Shown: positions 27,220-37,079 of the stretch, one piece after another | Layout of the letters: each line of letters opens with the position of its first letter | How positions within the stretch are numbered: the stretch's first letter is position 1 | NCBI GenBank assembly: GCA_013178125.1 | Contig: JABLXJ010000019.1 | Span: 1-48,028, forward strand | Direction of reading: 5' to 3' | From: Bacillota bacterium | GTDB lineage: Bacteria; Bacillota; SHA-98; Ch115; JABLXJ01 | Length of the DNA: 48,028 nt | The notes under the pieces: model-generated | What the model was told of the DNA's origin: nothing | The model's database searches: none | The model's input: only the letters and a program-made list of their open reading frames with translations | Position numbers and translations under genes: made by a program

Positions 27220-28917
27220 TCACATGCGCTCCGGAGCCGAAACCCCCAGGATCCCCAGCAGGTTGCGTAGGACAATCCGGGTTGCATTCGCCAGCACCAG
27301 CCTGGCGGCGGTCAGCTCCCGATCATCGCTTATCACCCTGTAGCTGTTATAAAAGGAATGGAACATGCCCGACAGGTCCAGCGCATACTTGGCCATGCGA
27401 TTCGGCGCCCTGTCCCGGGCCGCCGCGATGATCTCATCCGGGAACGCCGCGAGCTTCTTTATGAGCTCCACCTCGGCATCCTCGACCAGGAGCCCGAGGT
27501 CGGCCTCTCGCGCAGGGACGCACTTCACCCCAAGCTCAGCGGCCTGTCTCATGATGCTCGAGAGCCTGGCGTGGGCATACTGGATATAGTACACCGGGTT
27601 CTCCTGCGACTGCTCCTTGGCGAGCTCCATATCGAAGTCGAGATGGCTGTCGATGTTCCTCATCACAAAGAAGTAACGCGCGGCATCCCTCCCGACTTCC
27701 TGGATCAGATCGTCCATTGTGATGAACTCGCCGGCCCGCTTCGACATCCTGACCTGCTCACCGTGGGAGTAAAGGGTCACAAGCTGGAGGAGCAGGACCT
27801 CCAGGGCGTCCGCAGGGTAGCCAAGGGCCTGCACGCCCGCTTTCGTCCGTGCGACGTAGCCGTGGTGGTCGGGGCCCCATATATCTATGACCCTGTCAAA
27901 CCCCCGGTCGAGTTTGTTCTTGTGGTATGCGAGGTCGCGCAGGAGGTAGGTGTATTTCCCGTCGCTCTTGACGACAACCCTATCCTTATCATCCCCGAAG
28001 GCCGTCGACTTGAACCAGACAGCCCCGTCCGCCTCGTAGAGCAGGCCCTTCGAGCCCAGGATCTCCATGACCTGCTTGTCCGCGCCAGAATCCTCCAGGG
28101 TCTTTTCCGAAAACCATACATCGAACTCCACGCCAAAGGCGCGGAGCGATTCCCGCTGCATGCGCAGTATCTCTGATACCGCGTAGCCCTTGAAGAAGCC
28201 CCGCCGTTCCTCGCCGGACATGCCAGCGATATCCTGGCCCTTCTCCTCAAGGGCCCGGCGCGCAAGGTCGGTGATATATTCCCCCTGGTAGCACTCGGGG
28301 GAGAGCTCCACGGGCTCCCCCAGCAGCTGCCTGTATCTCAGCTCGACGGACTTGCCGAGCACGTCCACCTGGTTCCCAGCATCATTAATGTAGTATTCGC
28401 GCGACACCTGATAGCCTGCGGCCGCGAGGATGTTGGCCAGGGTATCGCCGACGGCCCCCGCCCGGGCGTTCACCACATTCATCGGCCCGGTCGGGTTTGC
28501 GCTCACGAATTCGATCTGGATCTTCGCGCCCCCGCCAAAATCGCTGGTCCCGTAGGCCTCGCCGGCCTCCTCAATCATAGCCAGCGTTTCCTCGAGCCAC
28601 GCCCGCCTCAAAAAGAAGTTTATGAAACCGGGGCCGGCGACCTCAACCCTCTCCACGTAGCCGCGAGGGGCGCCGCTAACGCTGATGCGCCTGGCCAGAA
28701 TCGCGGCGATGTCGCGCGGGGACCTGCGCGCGCTCCTGGCCAGCATAAGCGCGACGGTGGTTGCAAAATCACCGTGCGACCTGTCCCGGGAGGTCTCTAT
28801 TGGAATGGCCGGTATATCAAATGGCGGAAGCTCGCCTTCCGCCTGCGCCTCGCGAATCGAGTTCCTTATCATCTCCTCGAGCTCAATCCGGATTTTCTCT
28901 GAGATGTTATACGACAC
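27220..28917 (-). CDS. argS: Arginyl-tRNA synthetase
   Basis: 565 residues from a GTG with GGAGGGG five bases upstream; the frame is open 59 codons further, but that part is unlike ArgRS. The N-terminal Add-1 domain (about 1-110) is followed by the class I core. The first signature, usually HIGH after SANPTGP, reads N147-V-V-N150 in SANPTGPMNVVNARAGAVGD; the flanks are intact. The second signature is intact as MSKRAGEFITMDDL. The C-terminal anticodon-binding DALR domain ends the protein (YNSYRVISDD, LANATRIVLRNLLGILG). The complete domain set argues for a working enzyme. It follows the M16 peptidase gene by 139 bases, a gap holding an inverted repeat. Confidence 0.94.
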   Translation of the reverse strand: MSYNISEKIRIELEEMIRNSIREAQAEGELPPFDIPAIPIETSRDRSHGDFATTVALMLARSARRSPRDIAAILARRISVSGAPRGYVERVEVAGPGFINFFLRRAWLEETLAMIEEAGEAYGTSDFGGGAKIQIEFVSANPTGPMNVVNARAGAVGDTLANILAAAGYQVSREYYINDAGNQVDVLGKSVELRYRQLLGEPVELSPECYQGEYITDLARRALEEKGQDIAGMSGEERRGFFKGYAVSEILRMQRESLRAFGVEFDVWFSEKTLEDSGADKQVMEILGSKGLLYEADGAVWFKSTAFGDDKDRVVVKSDGKYTYLLRDLAYHKNKLDRGFDRVIDIWGPDHHGYVARTKAGVQALGYPADALEVLLLQLVTLYSHGEQVRMSKRAGEFITMDDLIQEVGRDAARYFFVMRNIDSHLDFDMELAKEQSQENPVYYIQYAHARLSSIMRQAAELGVKCVPAREADLGLLVEDAEVELIKKLAAFPDEIIAAARDRAPNRMAKYALDLSGMFHSFYNSYRVISDDRELTAARLVLANATRIVLRNLLGILGVSAPERM

Positions 28918-28982
28918 TGTTTCCCCTCCAATTTCCCACCAGACACTCTTTCCCAATTCCCCCTCCGGCGATTTCCCCACCG

Positions 28983-28998
28983 GATATCCTCGGATATC
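28983..28998. repeat. Perfect inverted repeat upstream of argS
   Basis: GGATATC and its complement are arranged as GATATCC-N2-GGATATC, 7 bp per arm, 66 bases before the argS GTG. Just upstream (29012-29045) ATACCA occurs three times. The site may be an operator or another decayed tandem repeat. There is no T-box: the gap is too short and the conserved T-box sequence is absent. Confidence 0.45.
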
Positions 28999-29056
28999 AA
29001 ATATCTCTAAACCTAAATACCAGTTATCCAAATACCAATATACCAATGCGGGACCG

Positions 29057-30352
29057 CTACTGCACCATCGTCGCCGCCTCCATGTCCTTCTCATCCTTAA
29101 AGGGTCCGACGGCCGCCATCCTCAAATCATCAGGGCGAAGGATGTCGGCAGCGACGCGCTTGATATCTTCTAAAGTTACAGCCTCGATCTTGGCCAGGAC
29201 TTCATCCACCGGGATCACGCGGCCGATAAGAAGCTGCGAATCGCCCATGCGCAGCGATAGATTCAGCGTATCCTCGAGCCTCAGGGCGAGGCTTCCCTTG
29301 AAGAAGTTCTTCGCGAACCGGAGCTCCTCCTCGGAGAGGCCGTGGTCCCGGATCTTCCAAAGCTCATCAAGGACAACCCTGGTCGCCTCGGGCCCCTTGG
29401 CTGGGTCCACGCCTGCGTAGACTTTAAAGAGACCCGTGTCAACGTAGGTCTCGAAGTCCGACCCGACGGCGTAGGCAAGGCCCCGCCTGACGCGAACCTC
29501 CTGGAACAACCGGGAGCTCATCCCCCACCCGAGAGCCGCGTTGAGAACCTCCAGGACGTACCGGTCAGGGTGGGTCCGCCCGTAGGCTCGAAGCCCAACT
29601 GCGAAATTGGCCTGCTTGATATCGCGCTTTTCGACCAGGATTTTCGAGCCGCCCGGGGTGTTCGAGCCGTTCTCCCCCTGCCCGGGCTCCGTCCGCTTGC
29701 GGCCGGGCTCGCCCTTCCCTCCCGACCCTTCCGAGAAGTAGTTGGATACCGCATTGATCACATCTTCAGTCTTGAAATTCCCCGCGATGCTCACGACGAT
29801 GTTTTTAGGGACGTAAAGGCCGTGGACATACTCCAGGATATCCTCCCGGGAGAGGGACCGGATCACGTCCTCGGTCCCGGCGATGCTCCGGCCGAGGGGA
29901 TCCCCCGGCCACATAAGCTCATCCAGCAGGATGTGGACCCAGGCGTCGGCCTTGTCATGGACCATTCTAATCTCCTCAATTACGACGGTCCTCTCCTTCT
30001 CTATCGCCTCGGGCAGGAAAAGGGAATTGAGAACAATGTCGCACAGAACATCGAGCCCAACCCCGAAATGCTCGCTAGGGACCTTCACAAGGTAGCATGT
30101 GGCCTCTTTATTAGTGAAGCCGTTAATGGTGCCCCCCACACCCTCTATCGCAACGGACAGCTTCTGGTTATCCTCCCGCTTCCGGGTGCCCTTGAACAAC
30201 ATGTGCTCTACGAAATGGGATACCCCGTTGATGCTCTTATCCTCGTATCTCGAACCCGCTCCGATCCAAATGCTGATGGATACCGATTTCATGTGAGGCA
30301 TCTCCTCGGTGACGACGGCGAGGCCGTTGCCGAGGACCTCAGCGTGAGCCAT
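29057..30352 (-). CDS. M16 family zinc peptidase (processing peptidase-like)
   Basis: 431 residues, the size of bacterial MPP-like/YmxG peptidases. The inverted zinc motif HxxEH is at H46-F-V-E49-H50 (GVSHFVEHMLFKGT), with the distal glutamate in VVIEEIRMVHDKADAW. The C-terminal inactive-half features (RRGLAYAVGSDFETYVDTG) are present. No signal peptide. Relatives include mitochondrial processing peptidase and B. subtilis MlpA. The ATG at 30352 gives the normal family start (LGNGLAVVTEEMPH); the longer frame upstream is repeat DNA. A Gly/Lys/Gln-rich insert lies after NAVSNYFSEG. It follows the patatin gene. Confidence 0.92.
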   Translation of the reverse strand: MAHAEVLGNGLAVVTEEMPHMKSVSISIWIGAGSRYEDKSINGVSHFVEHMLFKGTRKREDNQKLSVAIEGVGGTINGFTNKEATCYLVKVPSEHFGVGLDVLCDIVLNSLFLPEAIEKERTVVIEEIRMVHDKADAWVHILLDELMWPGDPLGRSIAGTEDVIRSLSREDILEYVHGLYVPKNIVVSIAGNFKTEDVINAVSNYFSEGSGGKGEPGRKRTEPGQGENGSNTPGGSKILVEKRDIKQANFAVGLRAYGRTHPDRYVLEVLNAALGWGMSSRLFQEVRVRRGLAYAVGSDFETYVDTGLFKVYAGVDPAKGPEATRVVLDELWKIRDHGLSEEELRFAKNFFKGSLALRLEDTLNLSLRMGDSQLLIGRVIPVDEVLAKIEAVTLEDIKRVAADILRPDDLRMAAVGPFKDEKDMEAATMVQ

Positions 30353-30460
30353 GCATATCACCCCTGAGTATCTTTTCCCGAGCCTGAGAATATCTATACC
30401 CGGGCCAATAACCCGGGCTGATACCCGGACTGGCAACCGGCCTACGCCCGGGCTACACCC
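30353..30460 (-). repeat. CCCGGGT-type tandem repeat starting at the patatin stop codon
   Basis: On the minus strand the last codons and stop (CGG GTG TAG) open a series of 11-13 base units: CCGGGTGTAG, CCCGGGCGTAGG, TCCGGGTATCAG, CCCGGGTTATTGG, CCCGGGTATAG. The array fills most of the gap to the M16 gene. Confidence 0.7.
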
Positions 30461-31424
30461 GGACCGACCCCCTGCCGAGGCTCTCGAGCACGCGGCGTAT
30501 CTCCGGCAGGCTCGCCCTCGCAGCATCCCTGCCGCGCTCTATACATTCGGGGATTCGGTCGAAATCCAGGAGCCCCACATCGTAGATTTTCGGTTTTATT
30601 ATCACGTCAGCCGAGCCCGCAAGCTTGACATCTGTGAGCTCACGCCCCATTATGTCACTGGCCTGCATCACTATCTCGAGCACGTTGTCCACGGGCTCCC
30701 GCCTCTTGCCCGCATATCCCAGGTCCACGGCTATGACGGCATCCGCGCCCATGCTCTTCAGGATGCCGGCCGGGACGTAGTCCTTGACCCCCCCATCTAC
30801 AAGGGAGCGCCCCTTCACCTCAAAAGGGGTGAAGATGCCTGGAATGCCGCTGCTGGCGCGCGCTGCAACCGAAACTGGCTGGTCAGTGATGAATACCGTA
30901 TCGCTAAATGCTGTGTCGCTCTGCACGCCCCGGTGGGGGATCCAATGCGGCGCTGTAAAGATTATAGTCTCGCCGGAGTTGATGTCCGTCGCGATTATAG
31001 CGCAGGGTATGTAGAGGTCCTCGAAGCCCTTGCCGCCCGAGGCCTTTCCTATCAGCGCCTCGAGCTCCTTCCCGTCTATGATGCCGGCTGGCACGCCCTT
31101 CAGCTTTGGGCACTCCAGGTGCAGCCAGTCGCAGACGATCTTGAGGAGCATCTTCCCTAAAACCTTCAGGCTTATCTTTATCGTGAAAAGCTCCTCCGGG
31201 TGGATACCCCGCACCAGCCTCTCGAGCTCGCCAGGGTCGAGCCCCGAGGCGTAGAGGCCGGCCACTATGCTCCCCGCGCTCGTGCCGGAGATCATGTCGG
31301 GATGAATACCCTCTTCTATGAGGACCTGGAGCACGCCGATATGAGCGGCCCCCCTCAGGCCGCCTGCACCAAGCGCCAGGCCGATAGTAGGCTTCCTCCG
31401 TATAAAGGCCAGCTTCCCGCTCAT
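30453..31424 (-). CDS. Patatin-like phospholipase (RssA-type)
   Basis: 323 residues. Serine hydrolase of the patatin fold: oxyanion hole GAGGLRGAAHIG (19-30), nucleophile elbow G47-T-S49-A-G51, and catalytic aspartate D210 in LVDGGVKDYVP. It would cleave acyl esters of lipids. No signal peptide is seen, so it is probably cytoplasmic or membrane-facing. The ATG follows GGAGGTGG at good spacing. It is the first gene after the V-ATPase terminator and may start the operon patatin-M16-argS. Confidence 0.92.
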   Translation of the reverse strand: MSGKLAFIRRKPTIGLALGAGGLRGAAHIGVLQVLIEEGIHPDMISGTSAGSIVAGLYASGLDPGELERLVRGIHPEELFTIKISLKVLGKMLLKIVCDWLHLECPKLKGVPAGIIDGKELEALIGKASGGKGFEDLYIPCAIIATDINSGETIIFTAPHWIPHRGVQSDTAFSDTVFITDQPVSVAARASSGIPGIFTPFEVKGRSLVDGGVKDYVPAGILKSMGADAVIAVDLGYAGKRREPVDNVLEIVMQASDIMGRELTDVKLAGSADVIIKPKIYDVGLLDFDRIPECIERGRDAARASLPEIRRVLESLGRGSVRV

Positions 31425-31478
31425 CCCTGCCCACCTCCGATTTCCATGCCCTCGCTATGCATATATTACCATAAAATC

Positions 31479-31521
31479 ATCCCTGCTACATCCCCGCTCC
31501 CCGCTACATCCCCGCTACATC
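31479..31521 (-). repeat. GATGTAGCGGG tandem repeat upstream of the patatin gene
   Basis: An 11-base unit GATGTAGCGGG (with AGCGGG and GATGTAGCAGG variants) is repeated three to four times on the minus strand within the 230-base gap. Confidence 0.7.
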
Positions 31522-31575
31522 GTGCCAGGCCACTCATGGTGTTCCATCTTTACATTAATATACTATACCGTATTT

Positions 31576-31636
31576 AAAAAAAATGATAGTTCCCGCTTGC
31601 GCTCTGAGATTCCTCCCAATCCAACAGGGGGAACTA
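31576..31636 (-). terminator. Terminator of the V/A-ATPase operon
   Basis: TAGTTCCC and GGGAACTA form an 8-bp perfect stem (31629-31636 with 31587-31594 on the minus strand), with a large loop that can fold further, followed by TCA and a run of eight T. It lies 20 bases after the subunit D stop. Confidence 0.75.
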
Positions 31637-31655
31637 GAAGCTACATCCATACCGG

Positions 31656-32297
31656 TCAGGCCCCGCGTTCCCTGACTATCTCCTTGACCTTCATGAGCCT
31701 GGTGAGATTCCCGCGCTCCATCTCGTCGAGCTTCATGGTGATATAGCGGGCCGTCTCCTCAAGCTGTGGGATCAGGACGTATTCCAGGGCGTTGACGCGC
31801 CTCCGCGTCTTCTCGATCTCGGCCGAGAGCAGCTCCACGGACTTCTCCACCTCGGCGAGCTCGACCATCCTGGGCAGGACCCCGGCCAGCGAGCCTATGG
31901 CGAAATCAAGCTCACTTGCGGTAGCCGCCAGGCCGTACGGATATATCTCGCTCTCCTGCGCCTCGCCCCTTTCCGCCCATGAGAACTTCGGAACCTTCAC
32001 GCTCAGGACGTTTACGCTGGTGGCATCAAACTCCAGCGTCCGCTTGGGATACATGATGGCCTCCTCGATAACCTCGGGGGGCATCACGGCGCGGGCCATG
32101 AGAAAACTCTTGAAGGCCTTCCCGAGCTTACCCTCTACCTCCTCCCGTAGCTCCTTGTTGCGTCTGACGAGGGCGAGGAACTTCTTCATAAGCTCATCGC
32201 GCTTATCCTTGAGAAGCTTATGGCCCCGCACCGCCATCGCAAGACGCCTGCGCGTGCGCAGGAGATGCATCCGGGTTGGGCTTACCCTTACCTCCAT
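31656..32297 (-). CDS. ntpD: V/A-type ATPase subunit D
   Basis: 213 residues. Central shaft subunit that turns inside the A3B3 head. It opens with VSPTRMHLLRTRRRLAMAVRGHKLLKDKRDEL, the conserved start of subunit D, and ends with a second long helix (about 150-210) that pairs with the first as a coiled coil. Last gene of the operon, 28 bases after subunit B and before the terminator. Confidence 0.95.
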   Translation of the reverse strand: MEVRVSPTRMHLLRTRRRLAMAVRGHKLLKDKRDELMKKFLALVRRNKELREEVEGKLGKAFKSFLMARAVMPPEVIEEAIMYPKRTLEFDATSVNVLSVKVPKFSWAERGEAQESEIYPYGLAATASELDFAIGSLAGVLPRMVELAEVEKSVELLSAEIEKTRRRVNALEYVLIPQLEETARYITMKLDEMERGNLTRLMKVKEIVRERGA

Positions 32298-32325
32298 CTA
32301 CCTCACCCCTCCCCACAGCCAAGAC

Positions 32326-33711
32326 CTAGGACGCCGCGGCAGCCCCAGGCAGGTACTTCTCGAGGTACTCATCGCGCACGCGCTTGAGCTCCCTCCTGGG
32401 CAACATGGCGAGGAGTCCCCACCCGATATTCAACGTCTCCTCGATGGTGCGGTTCTCATCCCTGCCCTGGGTGACATAACGCGCCTCAAATGCATCGGCA
32501 AACTTCGCAAACTGCCTGTCGATGCCGGACAACGCCGCCTCGCCGAGGATCACAGCCAATTCCTTTGCCTCCTTGCCCCGGGCGTACGCGGCGTAAAGCT
32601 GGTTCATGGTATCCGAATGATCCTCGCGCGTCTTGCCCTTGCCGATGCCCTTATCCTTCAGCCGCGAGAGCGAGGGCAGCACGTCGATGGGCGGGTAGAT
32701 GCCCTTGCGGTGCAGGTCACGCGACAGAAATATCTGGCCCTCCGTTATATACCCCGTCAGGTCGACTATGGGGTGTGTCTTATCATCCTCGGGCATTGTC
32801 AGGATCGGTATCTGGGTTATCGAGCCCTTCCTGCCCTTTATGCGGCCAGCCCGCTCGTAGATAGTCGCCAGGTCCGTATAGAGATAGCCAGGATAGCCCC
32901 GCCGGCCCGGCACCTCCTTGCGCGCAGCGGAGACCTCGCGCAAGGCCTCGCAGTAGTTCGTCATGTCGGTGAGGATGACCAGCACGTGCATATCCTGTTC
33001 ATACGCCAGGTACTCGGCGGCCGTCAGGGCCATCCTGGGCGTCGCGATCCGCTCGATGGCAGGGTCGTTAGCGAGGTTTACGAAGAGCACCGCGCGCTCT
33101 ATGGCACCGGTCCTGCGGAAGTCCGAGATGAAGTAGTCGGCCTCTTCGAAGGTAATCCCCATGGCGCCAAAGACCACTGCAAACTTCTCCTCCGTGGCCA
33201 GGACCCTGGCCTGCCTCGCGATCTGGGCGGCGAGCTCGGCATGGGGCAGGCCCGACGCTGAGAATATGGGAAGCTTCTGGCCCCTCACGAGGGTATTCAG
33301 GCCATCTATGGCGGATATCCCCGTCTGGATAAACTCCGACGGGTAGTCCCTGGCATAGGGGTTTATCGGGTTCCCGTTGATATCCAGCTTCTTCTCTGGT
33401 ATGATCCGCGGCCCCTTATCCCGGGGACGGCCGAGGCCGTCGAAGACGCGGCCGAGGATATCCATGGATACGGCAAGCTCGATGCCATGGCCGAGAAATC
33501 TCACCCTCGCTGATGAGATGTTGAGGCCCGTCGAGCCCTCAAACAACTGGATAAGGGCATTTGTCCCCGATGCCTCGAGCACACGCCCCCGGCGGACCTC
33601 CCCGCCCGGGAGCTCGATCTCCACAAGCTCGCCGTATTTCACGTCCTCCACCTGCTCGACGAGCATCAGGGGGCCGGCAACCTCGCGAATCGTCAAATAT
33701 TCCTTAAGCAA
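32326..33711 (-). CDS. ntpB: V/A-type ATPase subunit B
   Basis: 461 residues. Non-catalytic nucleotide-site subunit of the head. Matches the family from [17 protein letters not shown] through [43 protein letters not shown] (no Walker A lysine, as expected) to the C-terminal helical part. The start is taken as a TTG that overlaps the end of ntpA by eight bases and has GGGAGG eight bases upstream; the normal family protein begins at the same place. Confidence 0.95.
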   Translation of the reverse strand: MLKEYLTIREVAGPLMLVEQVEDVKYGELVEIELPGGEVRRGRVLEASGTNALIQLFEGSTGLNISSARVRFLGHGIELAVSMDILGRVFDGLGRPRDKGPRIIPEKKLDINGNPINPYARDYPSEFIQTGISAIDGLNTLVRGQKLPIFSASGLPHAELAAQIARQARVLATEEKFAVVFGAMGITFEEADYFISDFRRTGAIERAVLFVNLANDPAIERIATPRMALTAAEYLAYEQDMHVLVILTDMTNYCEALREVSAARKEVPGRRGYPGYLYTDLATIYERAGRIKGRKGSITQIPILTMPEDDKTHPIVDLTGYITEGQIFLSRDLHRKGIYPPIDVLPSLSRLKDKGIGKGKTREDHSDTMNQLYAAYARGKEAKELAVILGEAALSGIDRQFAKFADAFEARYVTQGRDENRTIEETLNIGWGLLAMLPRRELKRVRDEYLEKYLPGAAAAS

Positions 33712-35482
33712 CCTCCTCGCCTCCCGTCTCCGTCGCACCAAGCGCACTGACCTGCTCCTTTATATCCCTCTCGATATTATCAAACCTCTGCATCTCCGTC
33801 TCGGGGATATACTTCATCCTTGCGATGGACTCCCTCACGGGCAGCTCGAGGATGGCGTCCAGTGCCGCGCCACCCTCCAGGACGGCCCGGGCTGCATGGT
33901 GAAAATGAAGAATCGCCTTGAGCATCCTGTACTGCTTCGCAAGGGATGTATACGTATCAACCTCGTGATAGGCGTTCTGGTGGAGGAAATCCTCTCGCAG
34001 GGACTTCGCCGTCTCCAGCGTCAGGCGGTCCTGCGTCGAGAGGGCGTCCACGCCAACCAGCCTCACGATCTCCTCCAGCTCGGACTCCTCCTGCAGGATC
34101 TTCATGGCCTCCCCCCGCAGCTCCCCCCAGTCGCCCGCTATGTCGCGCTTTATATACTCCTCGAGCCTATCGAGGTAGAGGGAATAGCTCCTCAGCCAGT
34201 TGATGGCGGGGAAATGCCTCCTCGCCGCCAGCGCGTCATCGAGCCCCCAGAAGACCTTGACGATCCTCAACGTGGCCTGCGTCACGGGCTCCGAAAGGTC
34301 GCCGCCCGGCGGCGAAACCGCCCCTACAACTGTGAGCCTGCCCTCCCGGCCGTCCTTCCCCAGGCAGACCACGCGGCCAGCCCTCTCGTAGAATTCAGCG
34401 ACCCGGGACCCCAGGTAAGCTGGATACCCTTCCTCGCCGGGCATCTCCTCGAGCCGCCCCGATATCTCTCTCAGGGCCTCGGCCCAGCGCGAGGTGGAAT
34501 CCGCCATCAGGGCAACGCTGTAACCCATGTCCCGGAAGTACTCTGCAATCGTGATGCCCGTATAAACCGACGCTTCGCGCGCCGCAACCGGCATATCCGA
34601 GGTGTTTGCAATCAACACGGTCCGCCTCATGAGCGGCTCGCCGGTGCGAGGGTCCGTCAACTCCGGAAAATCCATGAGCACCTCGGTCATCTCATTGCCG
34701 CGCTCGCCGCACCCGATGTAGACTATGATATCAGCATCAGCCCAGCGCGCGAGCTGGTGCTGGATGATGGTCTTCCCGCTCCCGAACGGCCCGGGCACGC
34801 ACGCCGTGCCGCCCTTGGCCACGGGGAAGAGGGTGTCTATGATGCGCTGGCCCGTGATGAGCGGCTCAACGGGCGGCAGCTTCTCCCTGTAAGGCCTGCC
34901 CCTGCGAACAGGCCACCGGCTCATCATCGAGATCTCGCGGACCCCGCCCGCAGTGCTGATCCTGGCTATCGTCTCCGTCACAGTTGCCTCGCAGGGCTCA
35001 ATCTCCTCGACCAGTCCCTCGACGCCGTAGGGCACCATTATGCGGTGCTCCACCACAGGGGTCTCACTGACCACCCCCAGGACATCGCCGGGACCGACGT
35101 GATCGCCAACCCTGGCCCTGGGCTCAAACCGCCACTTCCTCGCGCGGTCCAGGCCCGGCGCCTCAACGCCGCGCTCGATGCGGTCGCCTGCGGTCGCGCG
35201 GATCACATCGAGCGGCCTCTGAATTCCGTCGTAGATCGCCTCGATGAGGCCCGGTCCCAGCTCAACGCTGAGGGGCTCACCCGTTGTGTATACCGGGTCC
35301 CCAGGGCCAAGCCCGGCCGTCTCCTCGTAGACCTGTATCGACGCCTTGTCCCCGCGAATCTCGATTATCTCCCCGACGAGCCTCTTCTCGCCCACCCGGA
35401 CTACATCATACATCTTGGCATCATGCATCCCCTCGGCGACTACGAGGGGGCCTGAAACCTTGATGATCCTTCCTCCATTCAT
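33704..35482 (-). CDS. ntpA: V/A-type ATPase catalytic subunit A
   Basis: 592 residues, the normal size, without intein. Walker [18 protein letters not shown] and the following [19 protein letters not shown] are intact. The N-terminal barrel ([16 protein letters not shown]) and the bulge domain special to A subunits (about 110-190) are present. The ATG overlaps the stop of ntpF by four bases (ATGA), so the two are translationally coupled. Confidence 0.96.
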   Translation of the reverse strand: MNGGRIIKVSGPLVVAEGMHDAKMYDVVRVGEKRLVGEIIEIRGDKASIQVYEETAGLGPGDPVYTTGEPLSVELGPGLIEAIYDGIQRPLDVIRATAGDRIERGVEAPGLDRARKWRFEPRARVGDHVGPGDVLGVVSETPVVEHRIMVPYGVEGLVEEIEPCEATVTETIARISTAGGVREISMMSRWPVRRGRPYREKLPPVEPLITGQRIIDTLFPVAKGGTACVPGPFGSGKTIIQHQLARWADADIIVYIGCGERGNEMTEVLMDFPELTDPRTGEPLMRRTVLIANTSDMPVAAREASVYTGITIAEYFRDMGYSVALMADSTSRWAEALREISGRLEEMPGEEGYPAYLGSRVAEFYERAGRVVCLGKDGREGRLTVVGAVSPPGGDLSEPVTQATLRIVKVFWGLDDALAARRHFPAINWLRSYSLYLDRLEEYIKRDIAGDWGELRGEAMKILQEESELEEIVRLVGVDALSTQDRLTLETAKSLREDFLHQNAYHEVDTYTSLAKQYRMLKAILHFHHAARAVLEGGAALDAILELPVRESIARMKYIPETEMQRFDNIERDIKEQVSALGATETGGEEVA

Positions 35483-35820
35483 AGCTGCTTACCTGCCTCT
35501 TTTTGAAATAGGATGTCGGCTCCGACCGCCCTCTCCACGGCCGCCTTCATCTTACGCATAGCTATGCCCAGGCTCCCTGCGTTATTTGGAATGAGAAGGA
35601 TAGCGGGAAGCGGCTCCTGGCTGAACCGCTCCAGCTCCTCTTCCATGCCTGCCGCAAGCGCCTCGGTCAGGAAAATACAGGCAAATCCCTCCTTTACTAT
35701 ATCGCGGAGGGTTTTCTTCGCGCTCTCGGCATCGGCAACAGGAAAGACCGAGACGCCCAGGGCTCGAAAGCCCAGCACCGAGTCCCTATCCCCTATGACA
35801 CCGATCTTATACATAGACAT
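35479..35820 (-). CDS. ntpF: V/A-type ATPase subunit F
   Basis: 113 residues with a CheY-like fold: [25 protein letters not shown] at the start and [12 protein letters not shown] in the middle. It binds shaft subunit D. The ATG overlaps the ntpC end by 14 bases, with AAAGG eight bases upstream. Another in-frame ATG is two codons later. Confidence 0.92.
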   Translation of the reverse strand: MSMYKIGVIGDRDSVLGFRALGVSVFPVADAESAKKTLRDIVKEGFACIFLTEALAAGMEEELERFSQEPLPAILLIPNNAGSLGIAMRKMKAAVERAVGADILFQKEAGKQL

Positions 35821-36895
35821 CACGTAACCTTTCCCTGATGGTCTCCCTGGGAAGGCCGTTGGCCTTGCCGACCAGGATGATCCTGAGCATCCGGATCTCA
35901 TTCTCCTTGGCCAGGAGATAGCCGATCAAGGGCTCAGGGCCAAATGCGACATATTTTGCCCTTTTTAGATAATTGAGGAGGTAGACGTCACGGGCTTTTT
36001 CAAAATATGAAAGGCTTCCGTCCACAGCGAGGCGCTTGAGTCCATCCTCAATTATGGACGCGTAATCGCTGCCGGCAAACTCATCCGCTACAGCCTCCAT
36101 GGGCCGGTCATATGCGTCCAGGAATTTGCTCAACTCGAGCCTGCCGCCCGGCAGGAAGGCCTCCGCAAAGGAGGTTCTATCCTTGCCCATCTGCTTCGAC
36201 CGGATGAGGGCCGCGATATTAATGAGATCGGCCTGCCTCGCCAGGTAATCCACAAGGAAGTCGATCCCCTGCCCTGCCGCCTCGGCGCACATGAAAGAAT
36301 ATGCCTCCCTGTCCAGCACATTATCTATCGTAACAGGATCACGAGTCTCTTCATATGCGGCTAAGGCGCGCTGGAGGGCCGCCCGGTGCGGCTCGGGAAG
36401 GTCGCGGACTTCACCCTCATTCACGGCCCGCGCCAGCGCCTCCAGCCTGACCGAGCCAATATCGAACAGCCCGCGCTCCAGCGCCTGATCCGGTCCCGAT
36501 CCTGGCGCCCCCGGCATCTGGCCTTCACCCAGCCCACCTGGCACGCCCGGCCCGCCTCTTCCCGAACTCTCCCTCCCAGAGCTCTCGCCCAACAGGTGCG
36601 CCTTCAGCAATACCTTCAAATTATGGAAGTCGTACCTCACCAGGAAAATCCGGATAAGCCCGGGATCCGGCGCCATCTCCGCGAGCACAGCATAAATCCT
36701 CTTGAGCTCATTTGAGAGCATGGCCTCATAGTCGGAGGCCGAGACGGAATACTCCGTTTCCTGCAGCACCTTGAGCGCCTCATCAACATCAGGCGCGTCC
36801 AGCATTCTATCAAGCCTACCCCAGTCAAGGAGCCTTGTCTCGAGGACGCGCGTCCTCGCAACGGCATAGGCATACTTTGACTCAAACTCCACCAT
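35807..36895 (-). CDS. ntpC: V/A-type ATPase subunit C
   Basis: 362 residues, mostly helical, the socket that joins the shaft to the membrane ring. The opening YAYAVARTRVLETRLLDWGRLDRML and the YDFHNLKVLLKAHLLG block are typical of the family. After the latter lies a Gly/Ser/Pro-rich stretch of about 30 residues (roughly 105-135) not usual in subunit C, which probably forms an exposed loop. ATG with GGGTGG upstream. A repeat-filled gap precedes it. Confidence 0.93.
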   Translation of the reverse strand: MVEFESKYAYAVARTRVLETRLLDWGRLDRMLDAPDVDEALKVLQETEYSVSASDYEAMLSNELKRIYAVLAEMAPDPGLIRIFLVRYDFHNLKVLLKAHLLGESSGRESSGRGGPGVPGGLGEGQMPGAPGSGPDQALERGLFDIGSVRLEALARAVNEGEVRDLPEPHRAALQRALAAYEETRDPVTIDNVLDREAYSFMCAEAAGQGIDFLVDYLARQADLINIAALIRSKQMGKDRTSFAEAFLPGGRLELSKFLDAYDRPMEAVADEFAGSDYASIIEDGLKRLAVDGSLSYFEKARDVYLLNYLKRAKYVAFGPEPLIGYLLAKENEIRMLRIILVGKANGLPRETIRERLRDVYV

Positions 36896-37079
36896 TGATT
36901 ATCCACCCTTCTCGCCTGCGTGCCTGCGAGCTCTGCGGGCTGGTGCCTGCGGGGGAATGCCTGCACAATGCCTGGGCAATACCTGCACAATGCCTTAGGG
37001 AATGCCTGCGGGCACCGCGCCGCCGCGACTATGCAACTATGTGTATGCGGTGTATGCGGCTGGTTATAACCGGTTACGG
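36896..37079 (-). repeat. Repeat-filled gap inside the V/A-ATPase operon
   Basis: These 184 bases between the E and C subunit genes hold no gene. Minus-strand units of 11-13 bases (GCAGGCATTCCC, AAGGCATTGT, GCAGGTATTGCCC, AGGCATTGT, GCAGGCATTCCCCC, GCAGGCACC) cover about 36905-37015. A short GCCGTA duplicate follows the ntpE stop, giving the in-frame series TAG-CCG-TAA. The other gaps of this operon are negative or under 50 bases. Confidence 0.75.

Noticed and set aside
28918-29056. T-box riboswitch before argS
   Set aside because: The gap is 139 bases, lacks the conserved T-box sequence and has no terminator.
33377-35455. Open frame of almost 700 codons on the plus strand opposite ntpA
   Set aside because: It mirrors a certain gene; the GC-rich antisense frame stays open by codon bias. 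The translation has no recognisable domain and is rich in Arg, Pro and His.
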